Assembly (NCBI RefSeq): GCF_036884845.1
Contig: NZ_CP145732.1
Location: 496,001 to 560,000 of the forward strand
Direction: 5' to 3'
DNA from: Pseudomonas sp. MAG733B
GTDB taxonomy: Bacteria; Pseudomonadota; Gammaproteobacteria; Pseudomonadales; Pseudomonadaceae
Length of the DNA: 64,000 nt
This document shows, one piece after another, positions 11,079-22,755 of the stretch. Positions within the stretch are counted from its first letter, which is position 1, and the number at the start of each line of letters is the position of its first letter. Made by a program: the position numbers and the translations under genes. The notes beneath the pieces were generated by a model. The model had not been told where the DNA came from, did not search any database, and saw only the letters and a list, made by a program, of their open reading frames with translations.

Positions 11079-11100
11079 GTCAGCGTCTGGTCGCTACAAT
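11072..11100 (+). promoter_or_regulatory. Putative dnaA promoter overlapping a DnaA box
   Basis: TACAAT (11095-11100) is a good -10 element. With a 17-nt spacer the -35 is TGGATA (11072-11077), which matches TTGACA at four of six positions and lies inside the exact DnaA box 11070-11078. DnaA binding would block the promoter, giving autorepression; this is inference. Confidence 0.5.
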
Positions 11101-11145
11101 GGCCGCTTGTTTTTGCCTCACCGGCTTTCAACTTAGGGGATATCC

Positions 11146-12675
11146 GTGTCAGTGGAACTTTGGCAGCAGTGCGTAGAGCTTTTGCGCGATGAGCTGCCTG
11201 CCCAACAATTCAACACTTGGATCCGTCCACTACAGGTCGAAGCCGAAGGCGACGAGTTGCGTGTCTACGCGCCCAATCGTTTTGTCCTGGACTGGGTCAA
11301 CGAGAAGTACCTGGGCCGCGTCCTGGAATTGCTTGATGAACATGGCAATGGGGTGCCGCCAGCGCTTTCCTTATTAATAGGCAGCAAACGCAGCTCAGCG
11401 CCGCGTGCTGCGCCGAATGCTCCGTTGGCCGCTGCTGCGGCTGCGTCCCAGATTCAGGCAACTTCGGCACCGGTCAGTGCACCGGCGCAAGCATCGGTCG
11501 CCGCACCCGGCAAGCGCGCAACGCAAAAAGTCGCAGAGGTCATTGAAGAAGAGCCGTCGCGAGACAGTTTCGACCCTATGGCTGGCGCCAGCTCGCAACA
11601 GGCTCCGGTTCGCTCCGAACAACGCACCGTGCAGGTAGAAGGCGCGCTCAAGCACACCAGCTATCTGAACCGCACCTTTACGTTCGAAAACTTCGTCGAG
11701 GGCAAGTCCAACCAACTGGCCCGGGCGGCGGCCTGGCAAGTGGCGGACAACCCGAAGCACGGTTACAACCCGCTCTTCCTTTATGGTGGCGTGGGTCTGG
11801 GTAAAACCCACTTGATGCATGCTGTGGGTAACCACCTATTAAAGAAGAACCCGAACGCCAAGGTTGTGTACCTGCATTCCGAGCGCTTTGTGGCCGACAT
11901 GGTCAAGGCCTTGCAGCTGAACGCGATCAACGAGTTCAAGCGTTTCTACCGTTCGGTAGACGCCTTGCTCATCGATGACATTCAGTTCTTCGCCCGCAAG
12001 GAACGTTCCCAGGAGGAGTTTTTCCACACCTTCAACGCCCTGCTTGAAGGTGGCCAGCAAGTCATTCTCACCAGTGACCGCTATCCGAAAGAAATCGAAG
12101 GCCTCGAAGAGCGCCTGAAATCCCGCTTCGGTTGGGGCCTGACGGTAGCCGTCGAGCCGCCGGAGCTGGAGACCCGTGTCGCGATCCTGATGAAGAAGGC
12201 CGACCAGGCCAAAGTCGACCTGCCCCATGACGCGGCGTTCTTCATTGCCCAGCGCATTCGCTCCAACGTCCGTGAACTGGAAGGCGCGCTCAAACGCGTG
12301 ATCGCCCACTCGCACTTCATGGGCCGCGACATCACCATCGAATTGATTCGCGAATCCCTGAAAGATCTGTTGGCGCTGCAAGATAAACTGGTCTCTGTGG
12401 ATAACATTCAGCGCACCGTCGCCGAGTACTACAAGATCAAGATCTCCGATTTGCTGTCCAAACGCCGTTCGCGTTCGGTCGCCCGTCCGCGTCAGGTCGC
12501 CATGGCATTGTCCAAGGAATTGACCAACCACAGCTTGCCGGAAATCGGCGACGTGTTTGGCGGACGAGACCACACGACGGTTTTGCACGCCTGCCGCAAG
12601 ATCAATGAACTTAAGGAATCCGACGCGGACATCCGCGAGGACTACAAGAACCTGCTGCGTACACTGACCACTTGA
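11146..12675 (+). CDS. dnaA: Chromosomal replication initiator DnaA
   Basis: This 509-residue AAA+ protein opens oriC. Domain I is [18 protein letters not shown] onwards; domain II is an Ala/Pro-rich linker at about residues 85-165. Domain III has Walker [10 protein letters not shown] (near residue 212) and LLIDDIQFF. Domain IV has the DNA-binding signature [15 protein letters not shown]. The start codon is GTG with GGGG a few nt upstream. dnaN follows after 39 nt. An exact DnaA 9-mer occurs inside the gene at 12396. Confidence 0.99.
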   Translation: MSVELWQQCVELLRDELPAQQFNTWIRPLQVEAEGDELRVYAPNRFVLDWVNEKYLGRVLELLDEHGNGVPPALSLLIGSKRSSAPRAAPNAPLAAAAAASQIQATSAPVSAPAQASVAAPGKRATQKVAEVIEEEPSRDSFDPMAGASSQQAPVRSEQRTVQVEGALKHTSYLNRTFTFENFVEGKSNQLARAAAWQVADNPKHGYNPLFLYGGVGLGKTHLMHAVGNHLLKKNPNAKVVYLHSERFVADMVKALQLNAINEFKRFYRSVDALLIDDIQFFARKERSQEEFFHTFNALLEGGQQVILTSDRYPKEIEGLEERLKSRFGWGLTVAVEPPELETRVAILMKKADQAKVDLPHDAAFFIAQRIRSNVRELEGALKRVIAHSHFMGRDITIELIRESLKDLLALQDKLVSVDNIQRTVAEYYKIKISDLLSKRRSRSVARPRQVAMALSKELTNHSLPEIGDVFGGRDHTTVLHACRKINELKESDADIREDYKNLLRTLTT

Positions 12676-12714
12676 TGCACACCAGCGCAGCTTATTAAGG
12701 CAAGGGACTAGACC

Positions 12715-13818
12715 ATGCATTTCACCATTCAACGCGAAGCCCTGTTGAAACCCCTGCAACTGGTCGCAGGCGTCGTCGAGCGCCGACAGACCTTGCCGGT
12801 GCTCTCCAACGTGCTGCTGGTTGTCGAAGGCCAGCAATTGTCGCTGACCGGTACCGACCTGGAAGTCGAGCTGGTCGGTCGTGTTCAGCTCGAAGAGCCT
12901 GCCGAGCCGGGTTCCATCACTGTGCCTGCGCGCAAACTGATGGACATCTGCAAAAGCTTGCCGGGCGATGCGCTGATCGACATCAAGGTCGATGAGCAAA
13001 AGCTCGTCGTGAAGGCTGGCCGTAGCCGCTTCACCCTGTCGACCCTGCCGGCCAATGATTTCCCGACGGTAGAAGAAGGCCCAGGCTCGCTGACTTGCAG
13101 CCTCGAGCAAAGCAAGTTGCGCCGTTTGATCGAGCGCACCAGCTTCGCCATGGCTCAGCAGGACGTGCGTTACTACCTCAACGGCATGTTGCTGGAAGTC
13201 TCTGCCGGGATCATCCGTGCCGTGGCCACCGACGGTCACCGCTTGGCGATGTGTTCCATGCAGGCCGATATCGGTCAGCCGGATCGCCACCAGGTCATCG
13301 TGCCGCGCAAAGGCATTCTCGAGCTGGCACGTCTGCTGACCGAACCGGATGGCAACGTCAGCATCGTGCTGGGTCAGCACCATATCCGCGCCACCACCGG
13401 CGAATTCACCTTCACTTCGAAACTGGTAGACGGCAAATTCCCGGACTACGAGCGCGTTCTGCCGAAGGGCGGTGACAAGCTGGTACTCGGCGACCGTCAG
13501 GCGTTGCGCGAAGCCTTCAGCCGTACTGCGATTCTATCCAACGAGAAGTACCGTGGTATCCGCCTGCAACTGGCCAATGGTCAGCTGAAGATCCAGGCGA
13601 ACAACCCGGAGCAGGAAGAAGCGGAAGAAGAAGTGGGTGTTGAATACAACGGCGGCTCCCTGGAAATCGGCTTCAACGTGAGCTACCTGCTCGACGTGCT
13701 GGGCGTGATGACCACCGAGCAGGTTCGCCTGATCCTGTCCGACTCCAACAGCAGTGCGCTGGTGCAAGAGTCCGACAACGACGATTCGGCTTACGTTGTC
13801 ATGCCGATGCGTCTGTAA
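12715..13818 (+). CDS. dnaN: DNA polymerase III beta sliding clamp
   Basis: This 367-residue clamp has three repeated domains of about 120 residues and dimerises into a ring around DNA. It starts MHFTIQREALLKPLQLVAG and ends in YVVMPMRL, the canonical C-terminus that lines the partner-binding cleft. It lies between dnaA and recF with 20 nt to recF. Confidence 0.99.
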   Translation: MHFTIQREALLKPLQLVAGVVERRQTLPVLSNVLLVVEGQQLSLTGTDLEVELVGRVQLEEPAEPGSITVPARKLMDICKSLPGDALIDIKVDEQKLVVKAGRSRFTLSTLPANDFPTVEEGPGSLTCSLEQSKLRRLIERTSFAMAQQDVRYYLNGMLLEVSAGIIRAVATDGHRLAMCSMQADIGQPDRHQVIVPRKGILELARLLTEPDGNVSIVLGQHHIRATTGEFTFTSKLVDGKFPDYERVLPKGGDKLVLGDRQALREAFSRTAILSNEKYRGIRLQLANGQLKIQANNPEQEEAEEEVGVEYNGGSLEIGFNVSYLLDVLGVMTTEQVRLILSDSNSSALVQESDNDDSAYVVMPMRL

Positions 13819-13838
13819 TCATGCTCAGCAGAAGCTAG

Positions 13839-17365
<3,527 letters not shown>

Positions 17366-17386
17366 TTCAGGCCTCCCGCCAAAATG

Positions 17387-17417
17387 AAAAGGCCAACGTC
17401 ATGCGTTGGCCTTTTTT
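17387..17417 (+). terminator. Intrinsic terminator of gyrB
   Basis: AAAAGGCCAACG and CGTTGGCC form a strong stem (17391-17411 core) followed by six T (17412-17417). With the flanking A-run it is symmetric and could work in both directions. The T-tract is part of the 8-bp target duplicated by the IS. Confidence 0.88.
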
Positions 17418-17419
17418 AT
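17412..17419. repeat. Left target-site duplication of the IS
   Basis: TTTTTTAT directly precedes the left inverted repeat. The identical octamer is at 18728-18735. Eight bp is the usual ISL3-family duplication. Confidence 0.92.
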
Positions 17420-17443
17420 GGTTCTTCACGGAATCCCGGGAAA
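17420..17443 (+). repeat. Left terminal inverted repeat (IRL)
   Basis: Matches the reverse complement of 18704-18727 at 22 of 24 positions, mismatching at positions 14 and 16. Confidence 0.92.
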
Positions 17444-17452
17444 CACAGAAAC

Positions 17453-17515
17453 AAGAACGCCGATTTGGTTGATGATGTTCGTGCGAGCAAACACATCTAA
17501 CAAACCGGCGTTCTT
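17453..17515 (+). other. Hairpin abutting the transposase start codon
   Basis: AAGAACGCCG (17453-17462) and CGGCGTTCTT (17506-17515) form a perfect 10-bp stem which continues inward with three mismatches over 22 bp. The right arm ends at the base before the ATG. It leaves no Shine-Dalgarno and would hide the start in read-through RNA. Confidence 0.7.
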
Positions 17516-18721
17516 ATGCGCGATATTAATACTTTCCTTCCTTTTTGGGAGGGCTTTTCTGTCGTCACGATCAAGCCTGATGGCGACGCACTACAAATCG
17601 ATCTGATCCCCCATGCCACCCGATTCCCTTCCTGCGGCGGCTGCCTAAAACCCTGTTCAACTACGCATGAGTATTGCGAGCGCGTCGTTCGTGATTTACC
17701 CATCCTTGGCCGGGCCGTGCGCCTCAACGTTTTGCTCAGGCGGGTTGGCTGTCGTGACTGTGGCAAACGCATGGAGGCCGTCAGTTGGCTGGATCGCTAT
17801 GCTCGCATGACGCGCCGCTTGGCCGAGGCGGTCATTCAGGCCTGCGAACGCCTTCCAACCCTGCACGTGGCTCAGATGTTCGGCCTACATTGGGACACTG
17901 TTAGGTTGCTGGAGCGTCGAGCCTTGCAAACGATGTTGAACGCTCTGCCTAAGGCGCAACCGCGACGTTTGGTGATGGATGAGTTTGCGTTGTTCAAAGG
18001 ACATCGTTACGCCAGCGTGGTGCTGGACGCCGATACCCGACGCGTGCTGTGGATTGGTGAAGGCCGCAGCCGTGCGGCGGTCAGGCCATTCTTCGAAGAG
18101 CTGGGGGCCGAGGGTTGCGCCCGAATCGAAGCGGTCGCGATGGACATGAACACCGCTTTTGACCTGGAGGTTCGCCAGCACTGTCCAAAAGCGCGAGTGG
18201 TCTATGACCTCTTCCATGTCGTGGCCAAGTATGGCCGAGAAGTGATCGATCGGGTTCGCGTCGATGAAGCCAATCGGCTGCGTCATGACAGGCCGGCTCG
18301 CAAGATCATCAAGCAATCGCGATGGCTGTTGCTGCGCAATCCGCAGAACCTGAAAACGCCGGAGCAACAGGTCCATTTACAGGAACTGTTGGCGGCCAAC
18401 CAATCGCTGATGACGGTCTATTTGATGAAGGCTGAACTCAAAACGCTCTGGACGCCGAGCACCGCCTGGGACTGGAGATCAGCCTGGAAACAATGGCTGC
18501 GCCACGCACATGAAAGCGAAATACCTGCTTTGATCCAGTTCGCTAAACGGCTAAAGATTTACTGGCGGGGCATCGTGAGCCGGGTTCGCTGGCCGATGCA
18601 TACGGGCCAACTGGAAGGAATAAACAATCGAATAAAGGTCATCAAGCGGATGGCGTACGGTTACCGGGATAGCGAATTCTTTTTCATGAAGATCAAGAGC
18701 GTCTTTCCCGGTAATCCGTGA
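17516..18721 (+). CDS. ISL3-family transposase
   Basis: This 401-residue DDE transposase has the N-terminal zinc-ribbon with SCGGC and GCRDCGKR, a helix-turn-helix near LPTLHVAQMFGLHWDTV, then the ISL3 catalytic core. Likely catalytic residues are Asp in VMDEFALFKG, Asp in AMDMNTAF and Glu in HTGQLEGINNRIK. The stop codon lies inside the right inverted repeat. There is no visible Shine-Dalgarno before the ATG because a hairpin arm occupies that place, so a downstream start cannot be fully excluded. Confidence 0.93.
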   Translation: MRDINTFLPFWEGFSVVTIKPDGDALQIDLIPHATRFPSCGGCLKPCSTTHEYCERVVRDLPILGRAVRLNVLLRRVGCRDCGKRMEAVSWLDRYARMTRRLAEAVIQACERLPTLHVAQMFGLHWDTVRLLERRALQTMLNALPKAQPRRLVMDEFALFKGHRYASVVLDADTRRVLWIGEGRSRAAVRPFFEELGAEGCARIEAVAMDMNTAFDLEVRQHCPKARVVYDLFHVVAKYGREVIDRVRVDEANRLRHDRPARKIIKQSRWLLLRNPQNLKTPEQQVHLQELLAANQSLMTVYLMKAELKTLWTPSTAWDWRSAWKQWLRHAHESEIPALIQFAKRLKIYWRGIVSRVRWPMHTGQLEGINNRIKVIKRMAYGYRDSEFFFMKIKSVFPGNP

Positions 18722-18727
18722 AGAACC
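18704..18727 (-). repeat. Right terminal inverted repeat (IRR)
   Basis: Inverted copy of IRL with two mismatches; it contains the last codons and stop of the transposase. Confidence 0.92.
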
Positions 18728-18735
18728 TTTTTTAT
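18728..18735. repeat. Right target-site duplication of the IS
   Basis: TTTTTTAT, identical to 17412-17419. Confidence 0.92.
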
Positions 18736-18761
18736 TGCCGATAGATTAACAATCTACAGCC

Positions 18762-19481
18762 CTATTCAATTGTTGCAGCGACACTCTCCAACCGATACCC
18801 ATATCCATAGATGGTCAGCAACTGCCAGCCACGGTCGGCGGTCAAACCCAGCTTATTGCGTAACCGGTAGATGTGGGTATCCAGAGGACGGGAAGAGACC
18901 ATCTCTTCATGAGTCCAGAACCGTTGATAAAGATATTCGCGGGACAACGGCCGGCCCAGATTGGTGAACAGGCAGCGAGCAAGACGGTATTCCCGTTCTG
19001 TCATCACGATGGGGCTGCCGGCGCGATTGACGGTGAGCTCGGCATCGTCGAACACCAGGTCGTTGAAACTCAGCACTTCGGTTGCTGCGCTGCGTTGTTG
19101 ACTGTGTCGGCGCAACACCGCAGCGACACGCGCTTTCAACTCATTGGGACGGAAGGGTTTGCTGACATAGTCATCGGCTCCGGCATTCAAGGCCTGAACG
19201 ATGTCGTTTTCGCCATCGCGGCTGGTGAGCATGATGGCTGGGGGTGGGACCTCCATGTGTTCGCGGGTCCAGCGCAAGAGTTCCATCCCGGTGAGGTCCG
19301 GCAGCTGCCAGTCGAGGATCAACAGGTCGAAGGTGTTCCGGCGCAGCTCCCGCAACAGGTCCTCTCCCCTCTCAAAGCTGTGCAGGGACCAGTCATCTTC
19401 CTCAGGCTGGCTCATCTGATGAAGAGTCTGTTCCACCCGGCGCAATTCAGCCGGTTCGTCGTCCAGTATCGCAACACGCAT
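18762..19481 (-). CDS. OmpR-family response regulator
   Basis: This 239-residue transcription factor has an N-terminal receiver domain with acidic pocket DDE (7-9), phospho-acceptor Asp57 in LLILDWQLPD, Thr86 and Lys108 (VSKPF). A C-terminal winged helix follows (TEREYRLARCLFTNLGRPLS, then RPLDTHIYRLRNKLG). I start at MRVAILDDEPAE, which has AAGGAA 9-10 nt upstream; the open frame continues upstream without family similarity. It is divergent from the kinase at 19656, its likely partner. Its 3' side now faces the IS, which separates it from the symmetric gyrB terminator. Targets are unknown. Confidence 0.9.
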   Translation of the reverse strand: MRVAILDDEPAELRRVEQTLHQMSQPEEDDWSLHSFERGEDLLRELRRNTFDLLILDWQLPDLTGMELLRWTREHMEVPPPAIMLTSRDGENDIVQALNAGADDYVSKPFRPNELKARVAAVLRRHSQQRSAATEVLSFNDLVFDDAELTVNRAGSPIVMTEREYRLARCLFTNLGRPLSREYLYQRFWTHEEMVSSRPLDTHIYRLRNKLGLTADRGWQLLTIYGYGYRLESVAATIE

Positions 19482-19655
19482 GTGCAGTGATTCCTTGGGT
19501 TCAGGGAGCATTCCACTATGACTAGACAATAGCGACTCGCAGGGGAGAGTCAAAGCAAGCGGCTCGCCGTTGGTCACGTCCGCTATGATTCTTCTCATCC
19601 ATGTCCTCCTCAGACCAGTGGCCTATGAAACCATTCACCCTTCTCAGCCCTTTCC

Positions 19656-21188
19656 ATGAATAGCCCGCGTTCCCACGAAAGTCGCGAACCGAGTCAGGTT
19701 CAGGGATTGTTTCGGCAATTGGTGCGCGAATGGCTGTGGATAAGCCTGGTGCTGCTGCCATTGACCGCGCTGTTGTCCTATCGCACGCAAATTAACCTGC
19801 GCGACGCAACGCCAAGCCTGAGCGCAGCGCTTTCGGTGCTGATGGTGATTTTCGTACTTGGGTTATTGCTATGGCGTCCGCGTCTGGCGCTTTGGGTGAC
19901 CTTGCTGGGCATGGCTGCGGCGTTACTGACCAGCTTCGGGCTGGCAGAGACGCGAAGGTGGTGGTCACCCACACCCGCTGTGCTGGGCATACTGTTTGGA
20001 TACTTGATCTGGAACTGGCGACGACTGAGCGTAGTTTTGACCTATTTCGGATGGGAACTGGCGCGCCTGGACAGCGAGCCGAAAGTATTTCCCGAGCGTC
20101 GCCGTGCACAGTTTTCCGGCGCCGACCACTTGCAGGGACAAATCATGGCCCTTGAGCAAGCCTTGAGTCGCACCCGTGACACCCGACGTTTTATCGCCGA
20201 TGGTCTGGAATACCTACCGGTCGCTACTCTGATCAGTGATCCACGGGGCCGTATTCTGTTGGGCAACCGCAACGCACGGGAGCTGTTCGGCAGCGATCTG
20301 GTCGGTGCCGATGTGCTTGATCAGTTGGCGCAACTCGGTTATCCACATTTTTCCGGCGATTCAGCCCCACAGTTATCCACCCTGCCACTGCTGGAGTTTC
20401 GCGATCAGAAGGAGCGCAGCCTGCGTTTGGAGCGCGCGGCATTGCTGCCAGTGGATGGCGAGATGCCGATTGGTTGGCTGTTTAGCCTGACTGATCTGAG
20501 TGCCGAACGCGTCGCCGAAGAACAACGTGGTGTTTTACTGCGCTTTCTTTCCCATGACCTGCGGGCGCCGCATTCGGCGATTCTGGCCTTGCTCGATGTG
20601 CATCGCCATCAAGTGGGGGGCGATACGCAACTGTTCGACCAGATAGAACGACAAGTACGTCGCGCGCTGGACCTGACCGATGGCTTCGTCCAACTGGCGA
20701 AAGCCGAGTCCGAGGCATATGAGTTCCAGCCGAGTTTGTTTGCGATGTTGGTGCTGGACGTATTGGATCAGGCATTGCCGATTGCCCAGCAGAAGCAGAT
20801 CGAATTGCTTCAGCAGATTGATGAGCAAGCGCAGGAAAGCATGATCCTGGCAGATCAGGCCTTACTGACCCGGGCATTGTTCAATCTGCTGGAGAACGCG
20901 ATCAAGTACAGCGCCAGGGGCACTCGAGTCCGTTTGCAGATCAAGTGCAGCGAGGGATGGCTGATCTGCGAACTGAACGATGAGGGCAAGGGCATCGCCG
21001 CAGAGGAATTACCCGCGCTGTTCACTCAGTACCGGCGCTTTTCCTCGGCCCAAGGCATTGATGGCGTGGGTCTGGGGCTGTCGATGGTCAAGGCCGTGAT
21101 GGATCGCCATGGCGCAAGAATCGAGTGCCGGAGCGTGGTGGGAAAAGGCACGTGTTTCAGTTTGTACTTCCCGTTGTTACTAGAGTGA
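19656..21188 (+). CDS. Sensor histidine kinase, CHASE2-type but lacking the CHASE2 domain
   Basis: This 510-residue kinase has four hydrophobic segments in residues 25-125, a PAS-like region (about 175-285), a HisKA domain with the H-box LSHDLRAPHSAILALLDV, and a HATPase domain with NLLENAIKYSA, DEGKGIA and GVGLGLSMV. The stretch from LLLWRPRLALWVTLL to IWNWRR and ELARLDSEP resembles the three membrane helices that follow CHASE2 in related kinases, but only about 20 residues separate the first helix from them where a sensor of roughly 250 residues is expected. No Shine-Dalgarno precedes the ATG, an in-frame TGA is at 19626, and a 12-codon ORF (19625-19663) overlaps the start. Confidence 0.85.
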   Translation: MNSPRSHESREPSQVQGLFRQLVREWLWISLVLLPLTALLSYRTQINLRDATPSLSAALSVLMVIFVLGLLLWRPRLALWVTLLGMAAALLTSFGLAETRRWWSPTPAVLGILFGYLIWNWRRLSVVLTYFGWELARLDSEPKVFPERRRAQFSGADHLQGQIMALEQALSRTRDTRRFIADGLEYLPVATLISDPRGRILLGNRNARELFGSDLVGADVLDQLAQLGYPHFSGDSAPQLSTLPLLEFRDQKERSLRLERAALLPVDGEMPIGWLFSLTDLSAERVAEEQRGVLLRFLSHDLRAPHSAILALLDVHRHQVGGDTQLFDQIERQVRRALDLTDGFVQLAKAESEAYEFQPSLFAMLVLDVLDQALPIAQQKQIELLQQIDEQAQESMILADQALLTRALFNLLENAIKYSARGTRVRLQIKCSEGWLICELNDEGKGIAAEELPALFTQYRRFSSAQGIDGVGLGLSMVKAVMDRHGARIECRSVVGKGTCFSLYFPLLLE

Positions 21189-21208
21189 AACAGCGTGATC
21201 ACGGGCAT

Positions 21209-21239
21209 AAAAAAACCGGCTATATCCACCGGTTTTTTT
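21209..21239. terminator. Bidirectional intrinsic terminator
   Basis: AAAAAAACCGG and CCGGTTTTTTT form a symmetric stem with T-runs on both strands. It lies between the convergent kinase gene and plsC and can serve both. Confidence 0.88.
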
Positions 21240-21368
21240 GCGCCCGAAAAAAACTTATGCACGTTTTCAGGGTTTTTATCAGTTTAAGAAATATCTATGT
21301 AAATCATAATGTTAAGAAATAATTACGCCGTTTTTACACTAAACGGTACACAGGTTATCCACAGAATC

Positions 21369-22148
21369 TCAGACAGCCACCTGATCGTTGGAAACCGGCG
21401 ATTGCGGCGCTGGTGGCAGCGAGCCCATTTCCCGTTGCATCTGCTCGTTCCAGGCCTGGACCCGATCGTTCAGATCGGCGATTGCGCGCGGTCCGCTACC
21501 TTCGGCATACATCGGTGCACCGATGATTACGGTGATGACGCCCTGCTTTTTCGCCCAACCGGTTTTCGGCCAGAACTTGCCGGCATTGTGTGCAACCGGC
21601 AGGACCGGTAGCTCGGCATTGACCGCCAATGCGGTTCCGCCTCGGGAAAACTTGCCGATAGTGCCATAAGGAACACGCGTGCCTTCAGGAAAAATCAGCA
21701 CCCAAACGTTGTCTTTAAGCAGTTCATCGCCCTTCTTTGCCACATGTTTGAGTGCCGCTTTCGGGTTGTCGCGGTCGATGGCGATCGGTCGCAGCATGGC
21801 CATGGCCCAGCCAAAGAACGGTACAAACAGCAATGAGCGCTTGAGCACCTGGCTCAAAGGCTCGAAGTACGCCGAGAGGAAGAACGTTTCCCAGGTGCTT
21901 TGGTGGTTCGACTGAATCACGCAAGGCCGATCCGGTACATTCTCGGCGCCCTTCACTTCGTAGCGGATACCGAGGAACACCTTGCTCAGCCACAAGGCGC
22001 AACGGCACCAGTAGACGTTGATGAAGCGATAACGCGCCTTGAACGGCAGAAAGGGCGCGATAAAAAAACTCAGGCTGCACCACAGCAGGGAGCTGGTGCC
22101 CAGCAGCAGGTAAAAAAGAAAGGTCCTGATGGCCTGCAGTATCGACAT
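21369..22148 (-). CDS. plsC: 1-acyl-sn-glycerol-3-phosphate acyltransferase
   Basis: This 259-residue inner-membrane enzyme acylates lysophosphatidic acid to phosphatidic acid. It shows the acyltransferase blocks NHQSTWE (an HX4E form of the HX4D motif), an Arg-containing block (LRPIAIDRDN) and FPEGTRVP. An N-terminal hydrophobic segment (FLFYLLLGTSSLLWCSL) anchors it. In PAO1 the orthologue directly follows gyrB; here the IS and a two-component pair lie between. gmhB is 67 nt upstream on the same strand. Confidence 0.93.
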   Translation of the reverse strand: MSILQAIRTFLFYLLLGTSSLLWCSLSFFIAPFLPFKARYRFINVYWCRCALWLSKVFLGIRYEVKGAENVPDRPCVIQSNHQSTWETFFLSAYFEPLSQVLKRSLLFVPFFGWAMAMLRPIAIDRDNPKAALKHVAKKGDELLKDNVWVLIFPEGTRVPYGTIGKFSRGGTALAVNAELPVLPVAHNAGKFWPKTGWAKKQGVITVIIGAPMYAEGSGPRAIADLNDRVQAWNEQMQREMGSLPPAPQSPVSNDQVAV

Positions 22149-22215
22149 GGCGACGTTTACCGTTACGGTTCAAGCGCACTCCCGAACATTCCTTGGTCAG
22201 GATTTCGAAAGAGCT

Positions 22216-22749
22216 CTAATTGTGGATAAGTTCTGCGGCAATCGCCGCCAGATCGTCGAAAATCAATGTGCCTACCGGAAGGGTCTTGCCCAAAGTCTTT
22301 TCGCCTTTCCCGGTCTTTACCAAAACTGGCTGAGAATCGACGGCTTTGGCGGCTTCCAGGTCACCGAGACTGTCGCCGACGAACCATAGATTAGTCAGCG
22401 ACACGTTGTAATGAGCGGCGATGTTTTTCAACATCCCGGGTTTTGGCTTGCGGCAATCGCAGTCATCGTCCGGCCCGTGCGGGCAGTAGACGATCAGGCC
22501 GACTGCACCACCCTGCTCTGCCACCAGTGAGCGCAGGCGCTCGTGCATGGCGTCCAGAGTGGCGATGTCGTAATAACCGCGAGCGATGCCCGACTGGTTG
22601 GTAGCGACCGCTACCGTCCAGCCGGCCTTGCTCAACTGCGCGATGGCTTCGATCGAACCGGGAAGTGGAATCCACTCCTCCACCGACTTGATGTAAGCGT
22701 CGGAGTCGTAATTGATCACTCCGTCCCGATCGAGAATCAGCAGTTTCAA
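22216..22749 (-). CDS. gmhB: D-glycero-beta-D-manno-heptose-1,7-bisphosphate 7-phosphatase
   Basis: This 177-residue HAD phosphatase acts in ADP-heptose synthesis for the LPS core. The catalytic motif LDRDGVIN holds the nucleophile and acid/base Asp pair (residues 7 and 9). ATNQSG is motif II, and CPHGPDDDCDCRKPKPG supplies the Cys/His zinc loop plus the motif III Lys. It lies 6 nt downstream of glyS. Confidence 0.95.
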   Translation of the reverse strand: MKLLILDRDGVINYDSDAYIKSVEEWIPLPGSIEAIAQLSKAGWTVAVATNQSGIARGYYDIATLDAMHERLRSLVAEQGGAVGLIVYCPHGPDDDCDCRKPKPGMLKNIAAHYNVSLTNLWFVGDSLGDLEAAKAVDSQPVLVKTGKGEKTLGKTLPVGTLIFDDLAAIAAELIHN

Positions 22750-22755
22750 ACAGTC

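Larger units (their letters stand above)
17420..18727 (+). mobile_element. ISL3-family insertion sequence, 1308 bp, complete
   Basis: The element is bounded by 24-bp terminal inverted repeats with two mismatches (17420-17443 and 18704-18727, outer end GGTTCTTCACGGA) and by a perfect 8-bp direct repeat TTTTTTAT. It carries one intact transposase gene and nothing else. The intact ends, intact gene and unmutated target duplication suggest a recent insertion. It sits between the gyrB terminator stem and its flank. I cannot name the exact IS without a database. Confidence 0.95.

Noticed and set aside
19482..19598. N-terminal extension of the response regulator (39 residues)
   Set aside because: It has no homology and the Shine-Dalgarno AAGGAA is placed for the ATG at 19481.
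17412..21240. Larger genomic island including IS and two-component pair
   Set aside because: The target duplication shows the IS is a single 1308-bp insertion; no integrase, tRNA or att repeats frame the pair, so transfer as an island is not supported.
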